A stretch of DNA of 64,000 nt. Origin: AP-15 sp963785565 (lineage in GTDB: Bacteria > Pseudomonadota > Alphaproteobacteria > ATCC43930 > CGMCC-115725). Shown piece after piece: positions 7,216-17,327 of the stretch. The DNA is taken from the NCBI GenBank assembly GCA_963785565.1, contig CAWAVV010000005.1, positions 310,001-374,000 on the forward strand. Direction: 5' to 3'. The position numbers and the translations under genes are program-made. Within the stretch, counting starts at the first letter, position 1. Every line of letters begins with the position of its first letter. The notes beneath the pieces are model-generated. The model was not told where the DNA came from. It was given only the letters and a program-made list of their open reading frames with translations, and searched no databases.

Positions 7216-10200
7216 TTGTCGAGCGCTGGTGAGCAGCGGTTGGCAATCTTGCAAACCTATTGCGGCTATACAACTGTGATAAGGTCTTGTAAGTCGTCGG
7301 ACAGCGTGCAGTTGAAGCCGGAACTTAGCCTTCTCTTGGCCTCTGCCCGGACCGGCGACGCGCAAGAGAACCAAGCGGCGATCCAACAGTTGCTTGCGGA
7401 TGGCGTCGATTGGACATCGTTTGCCCAAAAGGCGCTGGCCCATGGGGTTGCGAGTTTCGCGGCGCATACGCTCGCGCGCTTGGCGCCAGATTACATCCCG
7501 AGCGACATTCTGGATGCGTTCCACGCCATAGCGGACGAGACCAGCCGGGCGAACCGCGCGCTGTTTGACGAGCTTACCCGATTGCTCGACGCTCTGGCGA
7601 CAAACGGGATCGAAGCAATTCCGTTCAAAGGTCCGCTCCTCGCCATCCAGGTGTTTGGTGATCTTGGGCTTCGCGAGTTCAGGGATTTGGATTTCCTCGT
7701 TCGCGACAAGGATCTGGCGAATACGATTGCGACCCTGAACAATCTTGGGTACCCCCGCACGGGAGAGCTGACGGCCGCGCAGTTTGATTTGCTTCATCGC
7801 CTGCAGGGCCAGGAAATCATTCTCGGGGAGTCCAGTGGGACAGCGGTTGAGCCTCACACACGCCTGACCCCGCTGAAAATGGCGCTCGAGATCGACTATT
7901 CCGGCCTGTGGGGCCGGGCCCGGCGGACCAGGGTGGATGGCCGTACGTTCCTGACGCCGGCGCCCGAAGATGGCCTGCTTCTTCTGGCGATTCATGGCGG
8001 GAAGGAGATGTGGCGAAGACTTAAGTGGGCGTGCGACTTCGCCGGCTTCGTCGGGTCGTTCCCGAATCTCGACTGGGGTGCTGTCGCGGAGCGCGCGCGC
8101 GCGCAAGGCTGCCTGCGCCTGCTCCTTTTGGCGACATCACTAGCGCGCAGATATTTCAACTCGACTATTCCGCATGCCATCACCACCGCCGAGCGCGGCG
8201 ACACCACCATTGAACCGATGGTCCGCCGCATCGTCGAACAGTGGCAGGCCGACGAGCTCGCGCAATCATCAAGCGACAAGTTGGTCAACATGGATTGGCT
8301 GCGGCTCCAAGACGGGATCGTACGACAGGCATGCTATCTGGCGCGGACCGTCTGCCTGCCAGGGCCGCCACATGTCGTCTCGATACCCTTGCCGCGCTCT
8401 TTGAGCTTTGCCTATATCCCAATCAAGCTCGCCCATGACCTGGTGGCGCTGCCGCTGTGGCAAGCTTTTTGGCGAGCGCTCGCGCCGGTGGGGCGCCTAC
8501 CGTATGCGTTCGCAGCCTCCGGGATCGCTCTCGCCGTCATCCCGGCTTCCACTGAGACCAAGCTGACCATAAGGCGATGCCGGCGAGCTCAGAGGGATGC
8601 ACAGCGCACGCTGGCCCGAGCCCCGAATGATCCTGCGGCGCTTCGGGATCTTGGTGATGCGCTCTTCGGGCTCAGGCGCCCTAGAGACGCGATTGCCTGT
8701 TATGACCGGGCGCTTGCGCATGCGCCCCATGATACGACCATTTGGAAGAGGCGCTTGGCCGCGATACAGGCGACCGGCGCCACGATAGACCTTCCGGATA
8801 TTCCGCCCGCTTCGCAAGACGCCACGGAATGGGCGATCTACGCCGCGCGGTTGTTCAGCTCGCGACGTTATGCCCAGGCTATCGAGGCCGGCGATCGAGC
8901 AATCGCGCTCGACCCCGACAATGTCGCTGCGGCGCGCGTGGGTATCCAGGCCCGGCTAAGAACATGTGACTGGCGGCGACGCGACGCCGATGAGCTTCGG
9001 GTCAGCGAAGAGGTGAAGGCGGGCCGGCTAATTGTAACACCCTTTTACCACAGGGCTATATCCAACTCGGAAGCGGAGAGCCTTGCGCTCGCTCGGCTTT
9101 CGGCCAGCAAACTCAGACAAACTGAGGCGTTATGGCGCGGCGAGCGATATGCCCACGACAAGATCCGCATTGCCTACAGCTCGACGGACTTCCGCGACCA
9201 TGTACTCTTGGACGCGATGGTGGGCTGTCTTGAACATCATGACAGGTCCCGCTTTCAGACAACCGCGATCTCGCTGGGTCCGGATGACGGAAGCATGATG
9301 CGCCGGCAGATTGCAGCCGCATTTGATCGCTTCGTCGATGTTCAAGCCTTTAACGATTTTGAGGTCGCCAAGCTGTTGCGTAAATGGGAAATCGACATCG
9401 TCGTCGACCTGAACGGCAACTCGGGAGACTGTCGCACCGAGATCTTTGCCCACAGGCCGGCGCCGGTGCAAGTGAGCTTTTTGGGCTATCCCGGCACAAT
9501 GGGTTTACCGTTCTTTGACTACATCATTGCAGACCCTGTCGTGATTCCGGACCGCCACCGGGTCCATTACACGGAACAGGTCGTCTACATGCCGCACACC
9601 TACATGCCGAATGACAGAACGCGTCAGATTTTGCCGAAGGCCCCAAGCCGCACTGACGCAAGGTTGCCGCCCACCGGCTTTGTTTTCGCTTGTCACGACG
9701 CTGAGTACAAGATCACCCCCGAGATCTTCGACATCTGGATGCGTCTGCTGAAAACCGTCGATGACAGCGTATTGTGGCTGAAGTCCCCGAATCCGTCGGC
9801 GTTAGTTAATTTGCGGCGTGAAGCAGATGCCCGTGGTGTTGCTTTGGAGCGGCTGGTATTCGCCCCGCGCGTACCTCAGACAAAGGATCATCTGGCGCGG
9901 CTTCAGCTGGCCGATCTTGTTCTCGATACGCTGCCGTATAACGCTCACGCCAGCGCTTGCGATGCGCTTTGGGTTGGGGTACCCGCGGTGACTTGCCTGG
10001 GTAACACGCTCCCGGGGCGTGTCGCCGCGGGCCTCCTCCACGCGATCGGATTGCCGGAGCTGGTGACCGCATCGCTTGCTGAATATGAGAACCTGGCCAC
10101 CGCGCTGGCGTTGGATCCCGACTGGCTGGCGAGGATCAAGACGAAGTTGATGCGCCAGCGTTACACCGAACCGCTGTTTGATACGGCGCGCTTCACGCGT

Positions 10201-10299
10201 GATCTCAAATCCGCCTACATGATCATGTGGAAGCGTCAGCAGGATGGCCTGCCGCCGGCCAGCTTTGCCGTTGATTGCACAGCAGCGTGCGCCGCCTAG
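7216..10299 (+). CDS. NTP_transf_5-like / TPR-like / OGT (Glyco_transf_41) fusion, copy A
   Basis: Protein of up to 1027 residues. Residues about 90-330 match the uncharacterised nucleotidyltransferase family PF14907, with K138 in PFKGP and the metal-binding pair D157/D159 in FRDLDFLV. Residues about 450-560 contain TPR-like repeats. The last 400 residues are a SPINDLY/O-GlcNAc-transferase GT41 domain: STDFRDH with the catalytic-type H662, GYPGTMG, YKITPEIF with the UDP-binding lysine, and HASACDALW. All key residues of both domains are present in this copy. GT41 enzymes move a sugar, usually GlcNAc, to Ser/Thr of proteins. The start is uncertain: the TTG at 7216 and the GTG at 7306 both lack a good ribosome-binding site, and paralogue alignment favours 7306. 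Confidence 0.8.
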   Translation: MSSAGEQRLAILQTYCGYTTVIRSCKSSDSVQLKPELSLLLASARTGDAQENQAAIQQLLADGVDWTSFAQKALAHGVASFAAHTLARLAPDYIPSDILDAFHAIADETSRANRALFDELTRLLDALATNGIEAIPFKGPLLAIQVFGDLGLREFRDLDFLVRDKDLANTIATLNNLGYPRTGELTAAQFDLLHRLQGQEIILGESSGTAVEPHTRLTPLKMALEIDYSGLWGRARRTRVDGRTFLTPAPEDGLLLLAIHGGKEMWRRLKWACDFAGFVGSFPNLDWGAVAERARAQGCLRLLLLATSLARRYFNSTIPHAITTAERGDTTIEPMVRRIVEQWQADELAQSSSDKLVNMDWLRLQDGIVRQACYLARTVCLPGPPHVVSIPLPRSLSFAYIPIKLAHDLVALPLWQAFWRALAPVGRLPYAFAASGIALAVIPASTETKLTIRRCRRAQRDAQRTLARAPNDPAALRDLGDALFGLRRPRDAIACYDRALAHAPHDTTIWKRRLAAIQATGATIDLPDIPPASQDATEWAIYAARLFSSRRYAQAIEAGDRAIALDPDNVAAARVGIQARLRTCDWRRRDADELRVSEEVKAGRLIVTPFYHRAISNSEAESLALARLSASKLRQTEALWRGERYAHDKIRIAYSSTDFRDHVLLDAMVGCLEHHDRSRFQTTAISLGPDDGSMMRRQIAAAFDRFVDVQAFNDFEVAKLLRKWEIDIVVDLNGNSGDCRTEIFAHRPAPVQVSFLGYPGTMGLPFFDYIIADPVVIPDRHRVHYTEQVVYMPHTYMPNDRTRQILPKAPSRTDARLPPTGFVFACHDAEYKITPEIFDIWMRLLKTVDDSVLWLKSPNPSALVNLRREADARGVALERLVFAPRVPQTKDHLARLQLADLVLDTLPYNAHASACDALWVGVPAVTCLGNTLPGRVAAGLLHAIGLPELVTASLAEYENLATALALDPDWLARIKTKLMRQRYTEPLFDTARFTRDLKSAYMIMWKRQQDGLPPASFAVDCTAACAA

Positions 10300-10374
10300 A
10301 TGGTACGCTCGACGCTACGAGTCCTTCGACACTGACAGAGCAATCTCATTGGCACCGCGACCGACAAGCCATCC

Positions 10375-12453
10375 TTGAACGGTGAGAGAGTGGACCAAAG
10401 AGAATCGACATCGGGTAAGTCACGTCTGCTGTTGGCCTGCGCCAAGCTTACTACCACAGAAGAGGACAAAGCCACGATCCGACAGATCCTCGGCGAGGGC
10501 ATTGACTGGACGATCTTCGCGCAAACGGCGGTCGATCGCGGGCTGGTGAATCTTGCGGCCCATACGCTCGTGCGTGCCGCGCCCGAGATGGTGCCCAGCG
10601 CTATCCTCGATGCATTGCACAGGATCGTCGACCAGACGCCGTCAAGAAATCGTGAAGTGCTCGACCAGGTTACACGGACCATCGGAGCGAACGCCGTCGA
10701 AGGCGCGGTCCTCGCGATCCACAAGGCTTGCGCCACCGCGAGGCGCGCGCTCACCGCCAATCCGAACGACACGGATGCTTGGCGCACTCTCGGCGGCGCA
10801 CTGCTCCGACGCGGTCAACACGCGGGGGCGATCGCCTGCTACGGCCGCGCTCTCGAGCTGGCGCCGGAGGACGTCATCAACTGGAAAGATCGTGCGACCG
10901 CAATGTTGGCAATCGGCCAACTGAAGGCGGCTCTCGCCGATATCGACAGAGCGCTGGCACTTGATCCGCAGGACACCCGTACATGGACTCTTCGCGCCCG
11001 CACGTTCTTGGCGTCAGGTCGCCTTGCAGAAGCAGTGGAGGCGAGCGCTCGCGCGGTTGCGCTCGATCCTGAGAACACCGCCGCGGTGCGCGTGGGTATC
11101 CAATCGCGCCTGTTTGTCTGCGATTGGAACAGGCGGCAGAGCGACAAACGGCAGATAGCCGAGGGTCTGAGGACTGGCCGGACCCTCATCACGCCATTGC
11201 ATCATCGGGCCATGTCCGATTCTGAGGCGGAGCAACTCATCATCGCGCAGCTTCGGGCGAAGACATTCCTGCACTCGGCAAAGCCGTTGTGGCGCGGTGA
11301 ACGCTATCGCCACGAGAAGATCCGCATCGCTTACCTCTCGACGGATTTCCGCGATCATGTGGTGGCGGACGCCATCGCAGGCTGCTTCGAACATCACGAC
11401 AAAACACGTTTCGAAACCACCGCGATTTCGCTAGGACCGGACGACAGAAGCGCGACGCGCCGGCGGATCGAGGCCGCTTTCGACCGGTTCATCGATGTAC
11501 GGACCATGACCGATGCTGAGGCGGGCGCGGTAATTCGCGAGTTGGAGATCGACATCGCGATCGACCTAAACGGCTATTCGGGCGAAGCTCGCACCGAAAT
11601 TCTCGCGACCCGGCCCGCGCCCGTGCAGGCGAATTATTTTGGATACCCCGGCACAATGGGGGTGCCCTTCATCGATTACATCATCGCCGATCCTTGGTTG
11701 ATCCCCGCAGAACACCGGGTCCACTACAGCGAGCAAGTCGTCTATATGCCGCACACGTATCTGCCGAGCGACAGGAAGCGTCCGGCTGGGCGAGGCACGC
11801 GGAGCCGCGCTGAAGCGGGATTGCCGGCGACAGGCTTCGTCTTCGCCTGCTTGCACAATTCCTTCAAGATCGGCCCTGAGATCTTCGACATTTGGACCCG
11901 GCTGTTGCATGGCGTCGAGAACAGCGTTTTCTGGCTTCTCGAGGACAATGCGGCCACGACCTCCAATCTGAGGCACGAGGCCAAGCTGCGGGGGATCAAC
12001 CCGGAGCAACTCGTCTTTGCACCTCGAAAATCGCTTGCCGACCATCTCGCGCGGCTCAGGCTGGCCGATCTTTTTCTTGATACGCTGCCCTACAATGCGC
12101 ATACTTCCGCCAGCGACGCGCTCTGGGTTGGACTGCCGGTGCTGACGTGTCCAGGCAACACATTCGCCGGGCGCGTTGGTGCCGGCCTGCTTTATGCGGC
12201 TGGCTTGCCGGAGCTGGTGACGCCGTCGCTGGCCGAATATGAGGAACTGGCGCTCGTACTGGCGCGCGCGCCCGAAAGGCTTGCGGCGATCAAGCAAAAG
12301 CTCAAGCGAAATCGCGACACCGAGCCCTTATTCGATACGACGCGCTTCACGCGTGATCTCGAGCGCGCCTACGCGATGATGTGGGAGCGTCAGCAGCGCG
12401 GCTTACCGGCGACCAGCTTTGCCGTTGATTGCGCGCCAGCGGGCCTCGCTTAG
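10375..12453 (+). CDS. TPR / OGT (GT41) fusion lacking the nucleotidyltransferase domain, copy B
   Basis: Protein of 692 residues and paralogue of copy A. The first about 100 residues match the N-terminal helical part of the nucleotidyltransferase region, then the sequence jumps (around EGAVLAIHKA) straight to the TPR part. About 300 residues, including the DxD and KGP motifs, are missing without breaking the frame. TPR units follow (DTDAWRTLGGALL, DVINWKDRATAML, DTRTWTLRARTFL). The GT41 domain is complete, with STDFRDH, GYPGTMG, FKIGPEIF and HTSASDALW. It starts 75 bp after copy A and probably shares its transcript. The TTG start at 10375 is weak. This copy is expected to transfer sugar without any nucleotidyltransferase function. 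Confidence 0.8.
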   Translation: MNGERVDQRESTSGKSRLLLACAKLTTTEEDKATIRQILGEGIDWTIFAQTAVDRGLVNLAAHTLVRAAPEMVPSAILDALHRIVDQTPSRNREVLDQVTRTIGANAVEGAVLAIHKACATARRALTANPNDTDAWRTLGGALLRRGQHAGAIACYGRALELAPEDVINWKDRATAMLAIGQLKAALADIDRALALDPQDTRTWTLRARTFLASGRLAEAVEASARAVALDPENTAAVRVGIQSRLFVCDWNRRQSDKRQIAEGLRTGRTLITPLHHRAMSDSEAEQLIIAQLRAKTFLHSAKPLWRGERYRHEKIRIAYLSTDFRDHVVADAIAGCFEHHDKTRFETTAISLGPDDRSATRRRIEAAFDRFIDVRTMTDAEAGAVIRELEIDIAIDLNGYSGEARTEILATRPAPVQANYFGYPGTMGVPFIDYIIADPWLIPAEHRVHYSEQVVYMPHTYLPSDRKRPAGRGTRSRAEAGLPATGFVFACLHNSFKIGPEIFDIWTRLLHGVENSVFWLLEDNAATTSNLRHEAKLRGINPEQLVFAPRKSLADHLARLRLADLFLDTLPYNAHTSASDALWVGLPVLTCPGNTFAGRVGAGLLYAAGLPELVTPSLAEYEELALVLARAPERLAAIKQKLKRNRDTEPLFDTTRFTRDLERAYAMMWERQQRGLPATSFAVDCAPAGLA

Positions 12454-12560
12454 TCATGGCAGCAGGTTCTTGCGAATTCGGCACGGGAACATCCGCCTGA
12501 CCGGGCTGCAGAAACTGCGCCGGGACGCTTGATAGAATTCGTCGGGTCAGGAGGCCTCGC

Positions 12561-14231
12561 TTGGAACCCAGCCAACAGAATTTCCTCGGGCGCACTGCCG
12601 CAGCGCCGCTCAATAGCGCAGAGCTCCTTGTTGCCGCGCTTCAGAATTGGGAGCAAGCGATTGCGGTGAAACCGGATTATCCGGAGGCATACAATGCGCG
12701 CGGCAATGTCCTGCTAAGGTTGATGCGCTATGACGACGCCGTTGCCAGCTTCGATAAATCAATCGAATTAAAGCCCGATTACCCGCAGCCATACAACAGC
12801 CGAGGGAATGCATTGCAAGCGCTGGGGCGCTTTGACGAAGCGGTCGAGAGCTACGAGACCGCAATCGCGCTGAAGCCCGATTACGCGGCAGCATACCATA
12901 ATTACGGGAATGCGCTCCGCGCGCTGAAGCGTTATGCTGAGGCAATCGAGAGTTTTTGCAACGCAATCCTTCTGAAACCCGATTACGGCGAAGCATACAA
13001 CAATCGTGGGATTACCCTAAAACGGATACAACTTTTCGAAGAAGCGCTTCACGACTTCGAGACTGCCATCGCGCTTTTGCCCGGCCATGCCGGGCTCTAT
13101 AACAATCGAGGTAATGCGCTCCAGGAACTCAAGCGTCTCGAGGATGCCATAGAGAGTTATGAGACGGCTATTGCGCTCAATCCACACTACGCTGAGGCCT
13201 ACTGCAATCGCGGCGCCGCGCTGCACCAACTGAAGCGCTTCGACGAAGCGATGGAGAGTTTTGACAAGGCGCTCGCGTTGAAGCCGGGTTATCTTGAGGC
13301 AACCTACGAGAGAGGGGTCGCCCATTTGCTGAAGGGAGAGTTCGATATCGGATGGCGCGCCTACGAAGCGCGTACGAGTACGAAGAGGCGACCCTATGAA
13401 AAATGGGTGTGGGACAAGCCGCTGTGGTTGGGGGAGACCGATATCTCGGGAAAGACCATCCTGGTCGATCGGGAGCAGGGGTTCGGGGACGTCATTCAGT
13501 TCTGCCGCTATATAAGGCTCTTGGAAGACGCCGGCGGGAGAGTCCTGTTCCCACCGCAGAAACAGTTACAGACATTAATGCGAGGTCTCAACGCCCATCC
13601 GGATATTATCGATCTCGACAAAGAGATTCCTCATTTTGATCTCCATTGTCCTTTGATGAGTCTTCCGTTCGCCTTTAAGACAGATATCGAGAGCATACCC
13701 GGAGAGACCTACATTGTTCCTGATGAGAAAAGAGTTGCAGTGTGGAAGCATAGGCTCGGACGAAAAACGAAGCCGAGGGTTGGGGTAGTCTGGCGTGGCA
13801 ATCCCATACCAGACAAGGACCGAAGCATAGAGTTCGAGCTGTTCCGCCGGTTGTTCAATCCACGCTGCGAATTCATCAGCTTGCAGAAAGAGGTGACCGA
13901 CGTGGAACGCACTGGGCTCGACCGTGAGGGCGTCTTTCATACCGGAGATGCGCTGGCCGACTTCAGCGACACTGCGGCGCTGTGCGTTCTGATGGATCTT
14001 GTGATAAGCGTCGATACGAGCGTCGCTCATCTCGCGGGTGCGCTTGGGAGTCCCGTCTGGGTATTGCTCACCTGGGTCCCCGATTGGCGCTGGCTCCTCG
14101 ATAGGGACGACAGCCCTTGGTATCCTTCGATGCGGTTGTTTCGCCAGAAGGCGCGCGGGGATTGGAACGGCGTACTGGAACGGCTTGAACTAGGGTTCGA
14201 AGCGCTTGTTCCACCCAGCCATTCAGTTTAG
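12561..14231 (+). CDS. TPR protein with C-terminal GT9-like glycosyltransferase domain
   Basis: Protein of 556 residues starting at TTG with AGGAGG 6 nt upstream. Residues about 25-265 are seven or eight very regular TPR units (pattern KPDYxxAYxNRGNAL). Residues about 270-545 look like a heptosyltransferase-type GT-B domain: GETDISGKTILV, REQGFGDVIQFCRY, RVGVVWRGNP and VISVDTSVAHLAGALG, the last being the nucleotide-sugar-binding signature of this group. Such TPR-GT9 proteins are common in bacterial glycan clusters; acceptors are mostly unknown. It follows copy B by 107 bp and overlaps the 3' end of the convergent gene at 14223 by 9 bp, so transcription of this run probably ends here. Confidence 0.8.
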   Translation: MEPSQQNFLGRTAAAPLNSAELLVAALQNWEQAIAVKPDYPEAYNARGNVLLRLMRYDDAVASFDKSIELKPDYPQPYNSRGNALQALGRFDEAVESYETAIALKPDYAAAYHNYGNALRALKRYAEAIESFCNAILLKPDYGEAYNNRGITLKRIQLFEEALHDFETAIALLPGHAGLYNNRGNALQELKRLEDAIESYETAIALNPHYAEAYCNRGAALHQLKRFDEAMESFDKALALKPGYLEATYERGVAHLLKGEFDIGWRAYEARTSTKRRPYEKWVWDKPLWLGETDISGKTILVDREQGFGDVIQFCRYIRLLEDAGGRVLFPPQKQLQTLMRGLNAHPDIIDLDKEIPHFDLHCPLMSLPFAFKTDIESIPGETYIVPDEKRVAVWKHRLGRKTKPRVGVVWRGNPIPDKDRSIEFELFRRLFNPRCEFISLQKEVTDVERTGLDREGVFHTGDALADFSDTAALCVLMDLVISVDTSVAHLAGALGSPVWVLLTWVPDWRWLLDRDDSPWYPSMRLFRQKARGDWNGVLERLELGFEALVPPSHSV

Positions 14232-15440
14232 CAGCTTCCTAATCAGCGTATCGACCGCGCAATCCCAGGTGTAACTCGCACGAATATGGCGAGGGCCAGC
14301 TTCGGCTGCCTGCTTGCGCCAGCGACTGTCCTCGATCGCAGAGGTCATCAGCGCGATCAGATGCTCCAGACTGGGATCCAACCGCGAGGCATGTCGCCCG
14401 TCTATCGTGATGACCGATTTTCCGCTTTCTATTCGTCGGGCAAATTCGTCGGTGACGAAGTCATCGGTCGGTCCTCCGTGCGTGCAGATGATCGGGATCC
14501 CGCAGGCCGCGGCTTCCAACACCGGCAGGTTGAACCCCTCTGCCCGGTAGGGGGATACGTAAGCGTCTGCAACCTGGTACAACGTCGCCATGGCTGAATG
14601 CGATAAAGAATCCCCTAAATATGTCATTCTCTGCAAGACCAGTTTCTGATCGCCAGCAGATAATGTCCGTATAAATTTGAGTAATAAGCCCCTTAAATCG
14701 TATAGGTGATCCATACCCTTTAGGATGAGGCGTGCATAGGGAAATTTTCGGCAGACCCGCGCGAAGCCGCGCAGAAGTAGGTCGACCCCCTTGTTGCCGG
14801 ACATCCCGCCCACGCTGAGAAATACGAACTCGTCGTCGGAAATCGGGATGCTGCTGCGGATATCGTCGCGGGTATCCGGCATCGGGTGAAACGTCGCGGT
14901 ATCCACGCCATGCGGGACAACGAGAACCTGGTCCCGAGCAAAGCCGGCCCGGTAAAATCCCTCGGCCGACCACCGTGAAGGCGTGACGGCCTTGACATTG
15001 GCGGGCGGCGGACGCTGTAGCAGTTGCTCGTATTCCCGCAAATCTGATACTTGACGTTTTTGGATCAACTGCTGTTCCAAGGTTGCGAATACTGCTGTCA
15101 GGCGGGACCGCGACGGCGAAAAGGTGAAACGAAAGAACACCCTGAGCGTGACGTCTGCGCTCTCGGCGGGCTGTGCGATCTCGATCGATTTTAGCGCCTG
15201 CTCCGCAGCCGGTTCGAACAGTCCCTCCTGCGCTTGCCAGGAGCGTCTATAGAACGGCGCGTCGACAACCTTGAGGACGATATTTCGGCGCAACAGCGCG
15301 AGAAGCTGCCACTGGTTGACGATCGCATACGAATGTGGAAGAAAACGCCATCCCTCGACGATCAGACGTTTTCCTGCTCCGTCGGCCGGCGCCGGAGCCG
15401 GCGCGCCGGGCTCGACGTTCACCGCGAACCCGGGCGCCAA
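14223..15440 (-). CDS. GT4-family glycosyltransferase (GT-B fold)
   Basis: Protein of up to 405 residues on the reverse strand. The C-terminal half has the GT4 pattern: VPHGVDTATFHPMP, FLSVGGMSGNKGVDLLLRGF, and the EGFNLPVLEAAACGIPII segment with the E-x7-E pair that binds the donor nucleotide. The N-terminal half (about 25-150) is the acceptor domain, and a conserved VTPSRWSAEGF lies at its end. It is predicted to transfer a sugar from a nucleotide donor; the donor is unknown. The TTG start at 15440 is weak and an internal GTG is possible. It is transcribed divergently from the PqqD-HprK-like gene and converges on the TPR-GT9 gene. Confidence 0.78.
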   Translation of the reverse strand: MAPGFAVNVEPGAPAPAPADGAGKRLIVEGWRFLPHSYAIVNQWQLLALLRRNIVLKVVDAPFYRRSWQAQEGLFEPAAEQALKSIEIAQPAESADVTLRVFFRFTFSPSRSRLTAVFATLEQQLIQKRQVSDLREYEQLLQRPPPANVKAVTPSRWSAEGFYRAGFARDQVLVVPHGVDTATFHPMPDTRDDIRSSIPISDDEFVFLSVGGMSGNKGVDLLLRGFARVCRKFPYARLILKGMDHLYDLRGLLLKFIRTLSAGDQKLVLQRMTYLGDSLSHSAMATLYQVADAYVSPYRAEGFNLPVLEAAACGIPIICTHGGPTDDFVTDEFARRIESGKSVITIDGRHASRLDPSLEHLIALMTSAIEDSRWRKQAAEAGPRHIRASYTWDCAVDTLIRKLLN

Positions 15441-15810
15441 CCGCCGCCTGCGATATCGCGGCGTTTGATTATGCCTTGGATTGGTTGGTCCGCCACGCGC
15501 CGTTCATCCTCCGGGAAAATCGCAAACTAGCGCCGGCGCTGTTTACCTGTGTCGCCGCACATGTCACATTTAGCAGCGTTTGCGCGGTTAAGGCGACGGA
15601 GCTCGGCTTGGTCCTGCTGTTAGACAAATACGCCATGGGCGGTGAATAACGTCGAAAGAGCAATGTCGCCTCGCAGGACGAACCGCACGCCGACACGATC
15701 CGCCCGAGACGCAAACAATAGCCCCTCATGTCGCAAGGTCAACGTGATATGCGCCGCAAGCGTAGAACGGAACGGGAAGCAGTACTGCAAGGCCGGCTTG
15801 GGGAAAACGC
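15441..15810. other. 370-bp divergent intergenic region
   Basis: This stretch separates the leftward GT4 gene from the rightward PqqD-HprK-like gene, so it must carry both promoters. I see no convincing small gene, sigma-54 element or repeat. It contains no copy of the TGT-N11-ACA motif. Confidence 0.4.
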
Positions 15811-17025
15811 ATGAGACTGCGGGCCAACCTGGTGCTCCTGCCACTCGACGGCGATGTCGTCGTTTTTTCCGAGGAGACACAGCACCTCCTAAGCCTCAAC
15901 CCGCCGGCGGCCTTGGTATTTCGCGAGCTACAGAAGGGCGCCCCGTCTTCAAGCATACCGCGCGCCCTTGCGGTGGAAGGGCTCGTGGCATCGGAAGAGG
16001 CCGAACAATGGGTAACCTCAACGCTCGATGCCTTCAGGTCGTGCGGAATGCTTGAAGACGGGCCGGTGGCGCCCGTTGCGTCGAGACCCTTGGCCGGCGA
16101 CGACGCGGAGACCGCGCGCCAGGCCGCAAACTGTGCGCCTTATGCGGCGTTTGAGCCGGTGACGGAACAGCGCTATCGGCTGCTCGAGACCTGCGCGCTG
16201 ATCAGGTTCGGCCACTTGGCACAGGTTCGCCTGGTCAGGTCGGTCATCGGCCATCTAGCGACGGACGATCCCATTTCGCCGACCATCATCATCGATATCA
16301 ATGCCAAGATGCTGGACAACGGACACCTGCGCAGCGACGTCTATCGCGACGGGATCGCGGTCGGGCGTGCCCCCCGGCTTTCCGGGATGGCCCCGATCGT
16401 GAAAGCCGCGCTGTGGCAATCGGCGATCAATGCCCACGATTTCCTCTTTTACTTCCATGCCGGCGTCGTGGGGACCGGTGCAGGCTGCGTCCTCTTGCCC
16501 GCCGCTGCGGGGAGCGGCAAATCCTCGCTTACCGCGGCCCTCGTCCATCGCGGGTTCCGGTATTTTTCCGACGAAGTGGCCCTGATCGAGCCGTTCACTT
16601 TCCACGTGTCGCCGATGCCGTTGGCCATGTGCATAAAGAGCACGGGATGGGATTTGATGGTCCGTTATTACCCCGAAATTTTGTCGCTCCCTGTCCATGT
16701 CCGCTGCGATGGGAAGGTGCTGCACTACATCCCTCCTCCTGCCGATGCTGCGGAACAGATTCCGATGCCCGTCGGGCATATCATTTTCCCTCGCTACGAG
16801 CAGGACGCGCCGACCCGGCTGGAGCGGGTCAAGCGGTCCGAGGCGCTGGGCCGCCTAATGGGGGAATGTCTGGCGCTGCGCCAGCGTCTAGATCACGAGA
16901 ACGTCCGACAACTCGTTGGCTGGATTGCGGGCATCGAGTGCTACGAGCTGACGTTTTCTTCGCTCGAGGCGGCTGCACAGCTCATTGTAGAAGCTACGGG
17001 ATCTAGTCGTTGTGGATCGGCGTAG
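15811..17025 (+). CDS. PqqD-like domain fused to HPr-kinase-like domain
   Basis: Protein of 404 residues. Residues 1-85 look like a PqqD-type peptide-binding domain (SLNPPAALVFRELQKGAP, then a winged-helix-like segment ending GMLEDG). Residues about 150-390 look like an HprK-related kinase, with the Walker A loop PAAAGSGKSSL (K237), then YFSDEVALIE as the acidic strand, and a later RLERVKRSEALGRL region. PqqD domains hold leader peptides in RiPP pathways, and HprK-related proteins occur with PqqD and PF14907 proteins in the HPr-rel-A type of gene set. This supports a peptide-modification role for the cluster. The phosphorylated target is unknown, and the kinase fold may bind a nucleotide for another purpose. 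Confidence 0.75.
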   Translation: MRLRANLVLLPLDGDVVVFSEETQHLLSLNPPAALVFRELQKGAPSSSIPRALAVEGLVASEEAEQWVTSTLDAFRSCGMLEDGPVAPVASRPLAGDDAETARQAANCAPYAAFEPVTEQRYRLLETCALIRFGHLAQVRLVRSVIGHLATDDPISPTIIIDINAKMLDNGHLRSDVYRDGIAVGRAPRLSGMAPIVKAALWQSAINAHDFLFYFHAGVVGTGAGCVLLPAAAGSGKSSLTAALVHRGFRYFSDEVALIEPFTFHVSPMPLAMCIKSTGWDLMVRYYPEILSLPVHVRCDGKVLHYIPPPADAAEQIPMPVGHIIFPRYEQDAPTRLERVKRSEALGRLMGECLALRQRLDHENVRQLVGWIAGIECYELTFSSLEAAAQLIVEATGSSRCGSA

Positions 17026-17327
17026 CGTCATCACTCATGGGGGTGGTCGCAATTTCCGCGGCCAAGCGGAGCAGCGAAGTCCGGACCATGTGCTCTGCCG
17101 GTCCATCCAACTCTGCGGTGACCTGGAATCCTCGCGGATCGAGAGTGGATATCGTCTAGGCTGGTTAGGAAATGTGAGACCGGGCGGATATGGCTGCTGC
17201 TCCTCAAATCGCCCCGAAGGATTGGTCCTGGCGCTGTCCTCACAGCCATGGCTCCCTAGGTTGTCAAGAGGGCCAAACGGTGCCTGTCGTTCACAACAGG
17301 CCGTCGAAACCGACGGCCATCCGCGGA
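17026..17327. other. 302-bp region before copy C
   Basis: The reading frame of copy C is open upward to an ATG at 17190, but that extension does not resemble the N termini of the other three paralogues. I treat it as untranslated or poorly conserved. Nothing else is seen here. Confidence 0.4.
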
